DNA of 64,000 nucleotides from Triticum aestivum (lineage: Eukaryota; Streptophyta; Magnoliopsida; Poales; Poaceae): the NCBI RefSeq assembly GCF_018294505.1, contig NC_057796.1, forward strand, positions 270,140,982 to 270,204,981. Direction: 5' to 3'. The position numbers were made by a program, and so were the translations under genes. A model generated the notes under the pieces. That model had not been told where the DNA came from and ran no database searches. It worked only from the letters and a program-made list of their open reading frames with translations. Each line of letters starts with the position of its first letter. Position 1 is the stretch's first letter. This document shows positions 46,601 through 56,202 of this stretch, piece by piece.

Positions 46601-46729
46601 AAGAAGTTGATGACCGAGGGGCCACCTGAGGGCAAGGAGCATCGTCGACCCGAGCTGTATTTCGACGGTGTCCTGGAGGGATCCCGCCTTGTGGCGGAGC
46701 AATGTGCGAAGGACGTGATATTCCCATGA
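43608..46729 (+). pseudogene. Antisense six-exon gene in element F ('putative gypsy type transposon' N-terminal domain, coiled-coil C-terminus)
   Basis: Exons read from splice motifs and frame: 43608-44478, 44563-44963, 45048-45561, 45708-45822, 45898-46191, 46245-46729 (stop TGA). Donors are GTAAGT, GTAAGT, GTGAGT, GTATGC and a GC donor (AAG|GCAAGT); all acceptors are AG. Exon 1 (for example GLGFPLYPFIRGLVFYYGL, LRIPPHFGLW) resembles the Pfam 'putative gypsy type transposon' domain (PF04195, by memory). Exon 2 is acidic/Lys-rich, exon 3 Pro/Ser-rich. Exons 4-5 form a coiled coil (LRQKLERAEEELGLVKKQLE). Exon 6 is conserved-looking. Breaks: a 2-nt insertion near 43757, a frame change near 44085 and a stop at 44233. 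Function unknown. Confidence 0.75.
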
Positions 46730-47819
46730 AAACATTCGGGTTGTCCTGTAATACAAAACAAGATCGGTATGTAATATGATGCTTGTGATTAAATTTTACC
46801 TCCTGTGCGGCAGTTTAGTAAAATCTGAGGGTTGACCAGTCGTCAGCTTCTGCCCCCACGTAGATAGTACGGGGGTGTTCGGGATAAATCTAAACACTCT
46901 TTACTACACATTCTGGTCCTTAAAGGAGGTGTTTAGTGCAACGAACAAGGCAATCAGACTATACGACCTTTATCACCCTCACTTAGCCATAGGAGTTTGA
47001 CAATGAAAATTTCGGCGAAACCCCTGGTGTTCGGAAAGCCGAACTAGGGGCGCTATACACGCCTAGTCGGAGAAAAACCGATTCCTCGCATAAATCGGAA
47101 AAAATCTCTAGGGATTTGAAACCTCTCGAACAGCTGACCAGCTCTCGCCGCATCATGACAGTCAGTTTTCGGCTTTCTCTACTGAGGTGCTCGTTCGGAA
47201 GAACCGGGACACAATCGCAGTAGTTCTCCCTTTACTACCCTAGCTGATATAGCGGAACGTAAGGTAGTAAGCACAGGAGCCGGGCAACCCAACTATTGAC
47301 CAAAGACATGATTCGGAGCCAATACATATAATGCTATAAGTTCGGGGTGCCGAACTGTACTGTAAAAGTGTTCGGGCTTTTGTTGCCGTAATGCAGGGTG
47401 TGATGAAGCCCCTGGCGCAGTAATACGTACCAGAGTGTACGTGTGCAATGAATAATAAATACATAGGTAAGAGAAAAAAGGGGGAAAATAAGTAATAAGC
47501 TGACGCTACCCTTTATTTGTAATGTGATTACTACGTCGAGGCGTATTTGTACAAGTAATGCGATAAGCAAGGAAGGCTATTTAACATGCCATGACCAAGT
47601 GCGAGCTGCGTGCGGGTATGTAAAATAGGTATAGCAATCGTTAGCGGAGGCCACCTGGGGATTCCCTTGTACGCCAAAGCTCCTTGCCTCCTTGGTGTGT
47701 CCGATAAACGGGATGTCAGAAGAAACCTCGAAAAGAGAGGGAAAACCTGAAATTAAAAGAAAGAGCGAAGGTGTGCGAATCTTGGGGTCGGTCGAGCCGC
47801 ACTGTGGATCGCGAGCTAG
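46730..47819 (-). other. Element F spacer where pol would be expected
   Basis: No RT, RNase H or integrase motif in any frame. It contains short stretches rich in ttcggg/ccgaac. It lies between the stop of gag-protease (47820, minus) and the stop of the antisense gene (46729, plus), so pol is missing as a block. Confidence 0.7.
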
Positions 47820-50800
47820 CTAGGTCTCCGTCAATACCTGTGGGATTTTGGGTGCGTAGTTATGCACGCGTGGTACGAATGCCACTACCTCGTCGGGGCT
47901 GGGACTGAGGCTGAATTGCTAGTCGAGCTCTTGATGAGCCGAGCTGTCCTGTTGCAGTGTAGTCCGAATCCTCTTAATGATGTCCAGGGGCTCGGCAGCC
48001 GGATTATGGTGCTGCTTGAGAAGGCCGCTCTGTACCTCTACTGCTAGGGCGGCGGTGTGCTCCTCTGTACGGAGGGAGCGTTCCGTTTTTCCATTTACTT
48101 TTATGACGCCGCGTGGGCCGGGCATCTTGAGCTTGAGATAAGCATAGTGTGGCACTGTGCTGAATCTAGCAAACGCGGCTCGTCCGAGCAGTGCGTGGTA
48201 GCCGCTGCGGAAGGGGACGATATCGAAGATTAACTCTTCGCTTCAGAAGTTATCCGGGGAACCGAAGACCACCTCTAGTGTGATTGAGCCCGTACAACGG
48301 GCCTCTACGCCTGGTATGACTCCTTTAAAGGTAGTCTCTGTGGGCTTGATTCGTGAGGGATTAATGCCCATTTTGCGCATTGTATCCTGATAGAGCAGGT
48401 TGAGGCTGCTACCACTGTCCATTAGAACTCGTGTCAGGTAAAATCCGTCGATGATTGGGTCGAGGACCAGTGCGGCCGAACCGCCATGACGGATGCTAGT
48501 TGGGTGATCTCGACGATCAAAGGTGATCGGGAATGACGACCATGGATTGAATTTTGGGGCGACAAGCTCTACCGCATAGACGTCCCTGAGTGCGCGCTTG
48601 CGCTCCCTTTTGGGGATGTGTGTAGCATATATCATGTTCACCGTTTTCACTTGAGGGGGAAACTTTTTCTGCTCTCCAGTGTTCGGCTGCCATGGCTCTT
48701 CGTCGTCGTCCTCGCTTTGCGATCCCATTTCCTTGTTCTCGGCATTCGACTTGCTGGCTTGCTTGAAAACCCGGCAATCTCTGTTGGTGTGGTTGACTGG
48801 TTTGTCTTGGTTGCCATGTATCTGGCACGGACGATCAAGTATGCGGTCCAACTTGGATGGTCCCTGACTGTTCCTTTTATAGGGTTTCTTCCGCTGGCCG
48901 GACTTGGGGCCGCTGAATCCAGCGTGAATTGTAGTGTTATCGGTATTATCGCCATTGCCTCGGCGTTTGTGTCTATTGTGCCGGAGTTTGCCGGTGCTGT
49001 TTTTGGCCTCGGAGGGGCCTGCCTTGCTGGCTGTGTTTTTGCTACGAGCCAGCCAGCTGTCCTCACCCGCGCAAAAGCGGGTCATGAGTGCCGTGAGGGC
49101 TGCCATGGATTTCGGCTTTTCTTGGCCGAGGTGGCGGGCGAGCCATTCGTCACGGATGCTGTGTTTGAAGGCCGCTAGGGCTTCGGCATCCGGACAGTCA
49201 ATAATCTGGTTCTTTTTGGTTAGGAACCTAGTCCAGATTTTTCTGGCTGATTCTCCAGGTTGTTGAACTATATGACTTAAGTCATCGGCGCCTGGTGGCC
49301 GGACATAAGTACCTTGGAAGTGGTCAAGAAAAGCTTCTTCCAAGTCGTCCCAGCTGCCGATTGAATTTTCAGGCAGGCTATTTAACCAGTGTCAAGCTGG
49401 CCCTTTGAGCTTTAGTGGGAGGTATTTGATGGCGTGGAGGTTGTCTCCACGGGCCATATGGATGTGGAGAATAAAATCCTCAAACCATACTGCGGGATCG
49501 GTTGCTCCGTCGTATGATTCAATGTTGACGGGCTTGAACCCCTTGGGGAATTCATGATCCATTACTTCATCTGTGAAGCAAAGAGGGTGTGCGGCGCCTC
49601 TATATTGGGTTGCATCACGGCGCACCTCCGATGGAGTCCGCCTGCGGTTATCGGCTCGGGCGTGACTAGGTTTGTCACGTCCGAATAGGTAGCCGTCGTT
49701 GCGAGTCAAAAAACGTCCTCGCGATCCGTAGATTGATCTGGTGTGTCCTGCTCTACTGTCCAGGTCCTGCCGAAGGTCGTATGTATAATCCCGAGATGTT
49801 TTCTCTCTGTTTTTACGAGGCGGTGGGGCGGGCTGCTGTTCTGCCTGAGTTGCCGTTTTATCCCGACCGTGGGGTGGTCGGTCCGCCGCACTGTCCCGAC
49901 CACGTGGTGGTCGTTCCGTATTGCACGAGGGAGGTATGGGCTCTGGCGCCTCCTCATCAAACTGAGGTAGCAATCTGCGCTTTGGGTAACTCTTGGCTGG
50001 ACGCTTGAGGCCATATTCTTCGGCTGCCAGGACATCAGTCCATCTGTCAATGAGTAGGTCTTGATCGGCTTGAAGCTACTGCTTCTTCTTCTTCGGGCTT
50101 CTTGCAGTAGCTATTAGCTGGCGCTTGAAGCGCTCCTGCTCGAGGGGTGCCTCAGGCATGATGAAATCCTCGTTGCCGAGGCTCTCCTCATCCTCGGAGG
50201 GTGGACGATAACTATCGTCATCCGAGTCGTTGGGTATGGCCTGTTTATTAGGGTTAACTTGCCCGTTTTCTTGTTGCTCCAACAGGGTCTTCATTGTTTT
50301 TGGCGTCATCCGGAGTACTATTTTCTCCGGTGCCGGTGTTGCTGTCTTTTGAGCGACGTAACTTAGAACGGCGTTTAGGGCGCTGGCGCTTGGACTGTGT
50401 CTCAGGAGGTTTATTCTCAACTGGATCTTCTTTGTCATCGTCGCTAGCTTTTTTAGGTGTATCAACCATGTACACATCGTACGAAGAGGTGGCTGTCCAA
50501 CATCCAGTGAACGGAGGGTCTTGGCCTTGCTCCTTGTCGGCATCGTCGTCCATACCGTCGATGTCTTCGGAGCCATAATCGAGCATGTCGGTTAAGTCCT
50601 CGACAGTGGCTATGAAGTGGGTGGTGGGTGGGAAGCGAAATTCTCCATCATCAGCCTCTAGTTCGAACCGGACATAGTTCGGCCGTGAGTCCCCCGCCAA
50701 GGACATGTTCTTTAATGAATTTAGCACACTGCCCAAGGGCGAGTGTTGGAAGACGTCTGCGGCGCTGAACTCGAAGATCGATGACCGGTCCAGCTCGGTG

Positions 50801-51269
50801 TCCGCAGACGTGCGTGGTTCGGAACTTATAGCCGGAAACGAGTCCGGAATTCCGTTGACACAGATATTGCAAGGTGCTAAGTCTGTGTGCGGCTCCAACG
50901 CTGCGGATTCTGTGGCTTCGGATGGCGCAATCTGCTCCAGATCTAAGGCCGTAGCAGTTACAGGAACTATCTCTTGAATATGGTCCGATGACAGATTTAA
51001 GTCATGTTCATCAGAGCGAGGGGGAGCGATCGCCGTGGTCTCAAATCCATTGAAGATCAGGTCTCCACGGATATCCGCGATGTAGTTCAAGCTTCCAAAT
51101 CTGACCTGGTGGCAGGGGCGTAGCTATCGATCTGCTCCAGGTGGCCAAGCGAGTTGGCCCGTAGTACGAGGCCGCCGAAGACGAAAATCTGTCTGGGGAG
51201 AAAGGTTTCTCCTTGGACAGCGTCGCTATAGACGATCGAAGGGGCCATCGAACCTTTAGTCGACGGCAC
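47820..51269 (-). pseudogene. Element F gag and protease
   Basis: Minus strand, from about 51269/51248 (MAPSIVYSD). An acidic N-terminal part with coil-poor, Asp/Glu-rich sequence is followed by a basic Arg/Pro-rich section (about 49970-49700). The gag core (about 49560-49000) has YDGATDPAVWFEDFIL and LPLKLKGPA. A Tat-type Cys/His knuckle is near 48830-48780 (CQIHGN...HTNRDC). The protease has DSGSSLNLLY near 48420. Breaks: frame changes near 51090 and 50300, and stops at 49392, 48243 and 47919. The final stop is at 47822-47820. No RT follows. Confidence 0.85.
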
Positions 51270-51295
51270 AGTGGAACTCTCAATGAAAGCACCAA

Positions 51296-51785
51296 TGTCG
51301 GTGTCAAAACGGGTGGATCTCGGGTAGGGGGTCCCGAACTGTGCGTCTAAGGTCGATGGTTACAGGAGACAGGGGACACGATGGTTACAGGAGACAGGGG
51401 ACACGATGGTTACAGGAGACAGGGGACACGATGGTTACCCAGGTTCGGGCCCTCTCTATGGAGGTAATACCCTACTTCCTACTTGATTAATCTTGATGAA
51501 TATGAGTATTACAAGAGTTGATCTACCAGGAGATCGTAATGGCTAAACCCTAGAAGCCTAGCCTGTATGACTATGGTAATGAGTATATCCTTTCCGGACT
51601 AAACCCTCCAGTTTATATAGACACGGGGGGGGGGGTCTAGGGTTACATAGAGTCAGTTAAATGGAAAGGAATCTCCATAGTTGATCGCCAAGCTTGCCTT
51701 CCACGGCAAGGAGAGTCCTATCCGGACACGGGTACAGTCTTCGGCCTTCTTGTCTTCACAGCCCATCAGTCAGTCCATGGATAAC
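51296..51785 (-). repeat. Element F 5' LTR, truncated (490 bp)
   Basis: Collinear with 42585-43062 but stops at cccatggataac (51785). It lacks the terminal 40 bp or so (the TGAGGGAGTCC end in element sense). It gained two extra copies of a 25-bp unit at 51356-51430. Confidence 0.9.
51356..51430. repeat. 25-bp unit repeated three times in the F 5' LTR
   Basis: atggttacaggagacaggg-type unit in three perfect tandem copies (51356-51380, 51381-51405, 51406-51430). The other LTR of F has one diverged copy near 42648-42672. Confidence 0.95.
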
Positions 51786-52492
51786 GGTTTCTTTCTCACT
51801 TGATGATGTAGGAGCATCACATGAGGCTTTGTAAGCACCAATTGACTTGTTGTGAAGCTCTTCCTTATCCTTGAGTGACATCTCATGAGCAACAATTCTT
51901 CCAATGACCTCCGTTGGCTTGAGATCTTTGTAATTGGGAATCATTTGGATCAATGTGCACACGGTATCATATCTTCCATCCAAGGCTCTTAGGATCTTCT
52001 TGATGATGAATCTATCGGTCATCTCTTCACTTCCTAAGCCGGCAATCTCATTTGTGATGAGAGCAAGCCTGGAGTACATTTCAGCGACACCTTCACCATC
52101 CTTCATTTTGAACTTGTCAAGTTGACTTTGAAGCACATCCAATTTGGATTCCTTGAGGAGTCGGTACCTTCATGCATATCAACCAAAGTATCCCAAATTT
52201 CCTTTGCATTCTCAAGATGGCTGATTTTGTTGAATTCTTCGGGGCACAATCCATTGAAGAGGATATCGCAAGCTTGAGCATTGTATTGCAGCATCTTCAA
52301 CTCTTCCGCGGTAGCTTCACGGTTCGGCTCTCTCCCATCAAATAATTCACCTTGCAAGCCAATACACACAGTAGCCCAAACGGCGGGGTTATGTCCAAGA
52401 ATATGCATTTTCATCTTATGCTTCCAACTAGCAAAATTAGTACCATCAAAGTAAGGACCTCTACGGTGATAATTTCCCTCGCTAGACGCCAT
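51786..52492 (-). pseudogene. Element H gag, copy 2 (N-terminal part)
   Basis: The ATG at 52492 (MASSEGNYHRRGPYFDG) lies 72 bp inside the PBS. It encodes a copia-type gag core of the UBN2/DUF4219 kind, with FASWKHKMKMHILG, CDILFNGLCPEEF and AKEIWDTL. A frame change near 52150 leads to the second block (52142-51786: LQSQLDKFKMKDGEG, RFIIKKILRALDG). It is cut at 51786 by the deletion junction with F. The true gag continues at 42584 after a missing 142 bp. Confidence 0.88.
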
Positions 52493-52563
52493 ACTCTCCT
52501 AGGTTGTAAAACCAAGGCTATGATCACCAAAAGCTATGGAAATCAAGGCAAATGGAGACCAAA

Positions 52564-52575
52564 GCTCTGATACCA
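52564..52575 (-). other. Primer-binding site, initiator tRNA-Met type (element H)
   Basis: The minus strand reads TGGTATCAGAGC, the standard plant copia PBS complementary to the initiator tRNA-Met 3' end, 2 bp inside the LTR end at 52578. Confidence 0.92.
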
Positions 52576-52577
52576 CT

Positions 52578-54232
52578 TGTAGGATCGAAAGTATGTCTAG
52601 AGGGGGGTGATTAGACTACTTGACCAAATAAAAATCAGCCTTTTCCCAATTTTAAGTCTTGGCAGATTTTAGCAACTTTAGAACAATTCAAGCAATCAAC
52701 CTACACATGCAAGTCTAAGAGTATAGCAGCGGAATATAAAACATTGCATATGAAGGTAAAGGGAGGAGTTTGGAGGGAGCAAACGCAATGTAGACACGGA
52801 GATTTTTCCCGTGGTTCCGATAGGTGGTGCTATCGTACATCCACGTTGATGGAGACTTCAACCCATGAAGGGTAACGGTTGCGCGAGTCCACGGAGGGCT
52901 CCACCCATGAAGGGTCCACGAAGAAGCAACCTTGTCTATCCCACCATGGCCATCGCCCACGAAGGACTTGCCCACTAGGGTAGATCTTCACGAAGTAGGC
53001 GATCTCCTTGCCCGTACAAACTCCTTGGTCCAACTCCACAATCTTGACGGAGGCTCCCAAGTGAGACCTAACCAATCTAGGAGACACCACTCTCCAAAAG
53101 GTAATAGATGGTGTGTCGATGATGAACTCCTTGCTCTTGTGCTTCAAATGATAGTCTCCCCAACACTCAACTCTCTCTCACAGATTTGGATTTGGTGGAA
53201 AGATGATTTGAGTGGAAAGCGACTTGGGGAAGGCTAGAGATCAAGATTCTTGTGGTTGGAATGGAATATCTTGGTCTCAACACATGAGTAGGTGGTTCTT
53301 TCTCATAAAATGTATGCTAGAAGTGTAGGCACGTTCTGATGGCTCTCCTCACAAATGAAGAGTGGGTGGAGGGGTATATATAGCCTCCACACAAAATCTA
53401 ACAGTTACACAATTCACCAAACTCGGTGGGCCCGAATCAGAAAACTCGGCCAGACCGATTCAGTTCAAAATGTGAACGTTAGGCTTTTCGGTGGGACCGA
53501 CATGTCAACTCGGTGGGACCGATGTCATTAGGGTTAGGGAATAATGTAATCTCGGTGAGACTGATTACACAAACTAGGTGGGACCGACTTTGGTAACAAG
53601 CTAACCAGAGAGTTGGTCAGGCAAACTCGGTGGGACCGATTCGCTCATTTCTGTGAGACCGAAATGTTATGAAGGGGAAACAGAGAGTTTGCATTACAAA
53701 CTCGGTGGGACCGATCGCTCATCTCAGTTAGTCTGAAACGTTACGAAGGGAAACAGAGAGTTTGCAATCCCATCTCGGTCAGACTGAGATCCCTATCGGT
53801 GAGGCCGAAGTGACTAGGGTTTCTGGAAGTGGCTATGTCAAATGAGCTAGGTGGCGCCGGATAGATCAAATCGGTGGGGCTGAGTTTGACTTTTGGTTTG
53901 GGACATGTGTGGATATGAGAAAGTGGTTGAGGGTTTGTGGAGCATATCACTAAATATTTTGAGCAGGTAAGCCATTAAGCAACACCTCATCCCCTTTTAA
54001 TAGTATTGGCTTTTCCTATGGACTCAATGTGATCTTGGATCACTAAATTGAAAATGTAGAGTCTTGATCTTGAGCCAATGTGTGTCCTTAGCATTTTGAG
54101 GGGTCCACATTTCTAATCCATGCCATGCCAATCATTGAACATCCTGAAATAGACATCTTGAAGTAGCATTAGTTCAGTGAGCTATATGTCGTTAGTAATT
54201 ACCAAAATCACCCCGGGATAGTTGCACTTTCA
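52578..54232 (-). repeat. Element H 5' LTR (1655 bp)
   Basis: Minus strand TGAAAGTGCAACTATCCC at 54232 to gatccTACA at 52578. It is collinear with 27841-29503 and carries the same set of TCGGT-N3-ACCGA palindromes (about 53420-53890), some of them mutated. Confidence 0.93.
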
Positions 54233-54300
54233 GTAGCTAACTGTGGTTCCGGTCGAGGTGAAGATACCCTGAACAAACCCCTCAAAGGATTCTTTTCCAT
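54233..54300 (-). pseudogene. Element C gag N-terminus, separated by H
   Basis: The minus-strand ATG at 54300-54298 starts a gag resembling that of D (MESN...RGLFGVSSPRP). It is interrupted after about 23 codons by H, and gag resumes at 27840. The GTAGC duplication marks the break. Confidence 0.85.
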
Positions 54301-54378
54301 AGTAACAAGTGACAATAAATTTCAGCACACTATATAAATGTTTCCTTACCAAATTCCACTTACCAAAGGCGCTTCACT

Positions 54379-54395
54379 CATCGACAATGGCGCCA
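54379..54395 (-). other. Degenerate primer-binding site of element C
   Basis: Minus strand TGGCGCCATTGTCGATG. It matches the tRNA-Asp PBS except at four positions, consistent with age. Confidence 0.7.
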
Positions 54396-54406
54396 TAAAA
54401 TAGCCT

Positions 54407-54576
54407 TGATGACCCACAAGTATAGGGGATCAATTGTAGCTCTTTTTGATTAGTAACAGTGTCGAACCCAACGAGGAGCAGAAGGAAATGACAAGTGGTT
54501 TTCAGCAAGGTAATGTCTGCAAGTGCTGAAATTGTATGTAGCGAAGTAGTTTGATAGCAAGATAATTTGTGATATG
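54407..54576 (-). repeat. Element C 5' LTR, fragment (170 bp in window)
   Basis: The minus strand ends gggtcatCA at 54407. It is collinear with 7895-8064 of the shared LTR. It is interrupted at 54576 by D; the rest should lie beyond D, outside the window. Confidence 0.88.
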
Positions 54577-56096
54577 TGATACGTCCATTTTGCATCATGC
54601 TTTTATATAGATATTTATTGCATTATGGACTGTTATTACACATTATGTCACAATACTTATGCCTATTCTCTCTTATTTTACAAGGTTTACATAAGGAGGG
54701 AGAATGCCGGCAGCTGGAATTCTGGGCTGGAAAAGGAGCAAATATTAGAGACCTATTCTGCACAACTCCAAAAGTCGTGAAACTCCACGAAAGTTATTTT
54801 TGGAAATAATAAAAAATACTGAGCGGAAGAAATACGTCAGGGGGGCCTCCACCTGTCCACATGGGAGGGGGCGCGCCCTACCCCCCTGGGCGCGCCCCCT
54901 GCCTCGTGGGCCCCCTGTTGGCCCTCCGGTGCCCATCTTCTACTATATGAAGTCTTTCATCCGAAGAAAAATCATAAGCAAGCTTTCGGGACGAGACTCC
55001 GCCGCCACGAGGCGGAACCTTGGCGGAAACAATCTAGGGCTCCGGCAGAGCTGTTCTGCCGGGGACACTTCCCTCCGGGAGGGGGAAATCATCGCCATCG
55101 TCATCACCAACGCTCCTCTCATCGGGAGAGGGCAATCCCCATCAACATCTTCACCAGCACCATCTCCTCTCAAACCCTAGTTCATCTCTTGTATCCAATT
55201 CTTGTCTCATAGTCTGGGATTGGTACCTGTAGGTTGCTAGTAGTGTTGATTACTCCTTGTAGTTGATGCTAGTTGGTTTATTTGGTGGAAGATCATATGT
55301 TCAGATCCTATATGCATATTAATACTCCTCTGATTATGAACATGAATATGCTTTGTGAGTAGTTACGTTTGTTCCTGAGGACATGGGAGAAGTCTTGCTA
55401 TTAGTAGTCATGTAATTTGGTATTCGTTCGATATTTTGATGAGATGTATGTTGTCTATCCTCTAGTGGTGTTATGTGAACGTTGACTACATGACACTTCA
55501 CCATTATTTGGGCCTAGAGGAAGGCATCGGGAAGTAATAAGTAGATGATGGGTTGCTAGAGTGACAGAAGCTTAAACCCTAGTTTATGTGTTGCTTCGTA
55601 AGGGGCTGATTTGGATCCATATGTTTCATGCTATGGTTAGGTTTACCTTAATACTTTTGTTGTAGTTGCGGATGCTTGCAATAGAGGTTAATCATAAGTG
55701 GGATGCTTGTCCAAGTAAGGGCAGCACCCAAGCACCGGTCCACCCACATATCAAATTATCAAAGTACCAAACGCGAATCATATGAACGTGGTGAAAACTA
55801 GCTTGACGATAATTCCCATGTGTCCTCGGGAGCGCTTTTCTCTATATAAGAGTTTGTCCAGGCTTGTCCTTTGCTACGAAAAGGATTGGGCCGCCTTGCT
55901 GCACTTTATTTACTTTTGTTACTTGTTGCTCGTTACCAATTATCCTATCACAAAACTATCAGTTACCTATTATTTCAGTGCTTGCACAGAATACCTTGCT
56001 GAAAACCGCTTATCATTTCCTTCTGCTCCTCGTTGGGTTCGACACTCTTACTTATCGAAAGGACTACGATAGATCCCCTATACTTGTGGGTCATCA
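54577..56096 (+). repeat. Element D 5' LTR (1520 bp)
   Basis: TGATACGTCCATTTTG to gggtcatCA. A GC-rich hairpin lies at 54867-54899. The stretch 54947-54990 is absent from the 3' LTR. Confidence 0.93.
54867..54899. repeat. GC-rich hairpin in element D LTR
   Basis: GGGGGCGCGCCC (54867-54878) and its exact reverse complement GGGCGCGCCCCC (54888-54899) are separated by 9 nt. Comparable paired GGCGCGCC motifs occur in the LTRs of C/E and G and in the internal region of D near 61068-61096. Confidence 0.85.
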
Positions 56097-56107
56097 AGAC
56101 TCTTTTC

Positions 56108-56124
56108 TGGCGCCGTTGCCGGGG
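56108..56124 (+). other. Primer-binding site, tRNA-Asp type (element D)
   Basis: TGGCGCCGTTGCCGGGG lies 11 bp after the LTR end. Confidence 0.87.
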
Positions 56125-56202
56125 AGTGAAGCGCCTTTGGTAGGTGGAATTTGGTAAGGAAAAATTTATATAGTGTGCTAAAATTTACTGTCACTTGTTA
56201 CT

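Larger units (their letters stand above)
42585..51785 (-). mobile_element. Element F: Tat-like Ty3/gypsy element without RT/integrase, with an antisense gene
   Basis: LTRs at 51296-51785 (5' in element sense, truncated) and 42585-43062 (3'), ending in GGTTTTGACACCGACA on the minus strand. The minus strand encodes gag and protease only (51269-47820). RT, RNase H and integrase are absent. The opposite strand holds a six-exon gene (43608-46729) next to the 3' LTR, the antisense arrangement known from Tat-lineage elements. It is inserted in gag of H. The left flank is tccgg (42580-42584); the right flank is lost with a deletion. Confidence 0.88.
27841..54232 (-). mobile_element. Element H: copia-type (SIRE/Maximus-like) LTR retrotransposon without pol, split by G and F
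   Basis: LTRs at 52578-54232 (5') and 27841-29503 (3') run on the minus strand, TGAAAGTGCAAC...TACA. The PBS (52575-52564) matches initiator tRNA-Met. Perfect 5-bp target duplication GTAGC is at 27836-27840 and 54233-54237. The gag has a copia-type core, a CCHC knuckle and a long coiled-coil C-terminus, as in the SIRE/Maximus lineage. No protease, integrase or RT can be found. Between gag and the 3' LTR lies a separate gene-like unit (30049-31432). Without G, F and the duplicated gag segment it would be about 8.6 kb. Confidence 0.88.
7895..54576 (-). mobile_element. Element C: full-length Athila-type gypsy, split by B, H and D
   Basis: Minus-strand order from the right: 5' LTR remnant (54576-54407), degenerate tRNA-Asp PBS (54395-54379), gag start (54300-54233), [H inserted 54232-27841], gag-protease-RT-RNase H-integrase (27840-23012), post-pol coiled-coil ORF (22741-22221), 3' non-coding region (22220-21957, [B inserted], 10743-9414), polypurine tract and 3' LTR (9413-7895). 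With the nested elements removed it would be about 10.4 kb. H is flanked by GTAGC at 27836-27840 and 54233-54237, which proves the join. Athila-type assignment rests on the tRNA-Asp PBS, the FMDD RT motif, similarity to D and the extra ORF after integrase. Confidence 0.88.

Noticed and set aside
48618..49266. Plus-strand ORFs of 110-186 codons opposite F gag
   Set aside because: Antisense shadows of the clear gag-protease frame on the minus strand; no splice or domain evidence, unlike 43608-46729.
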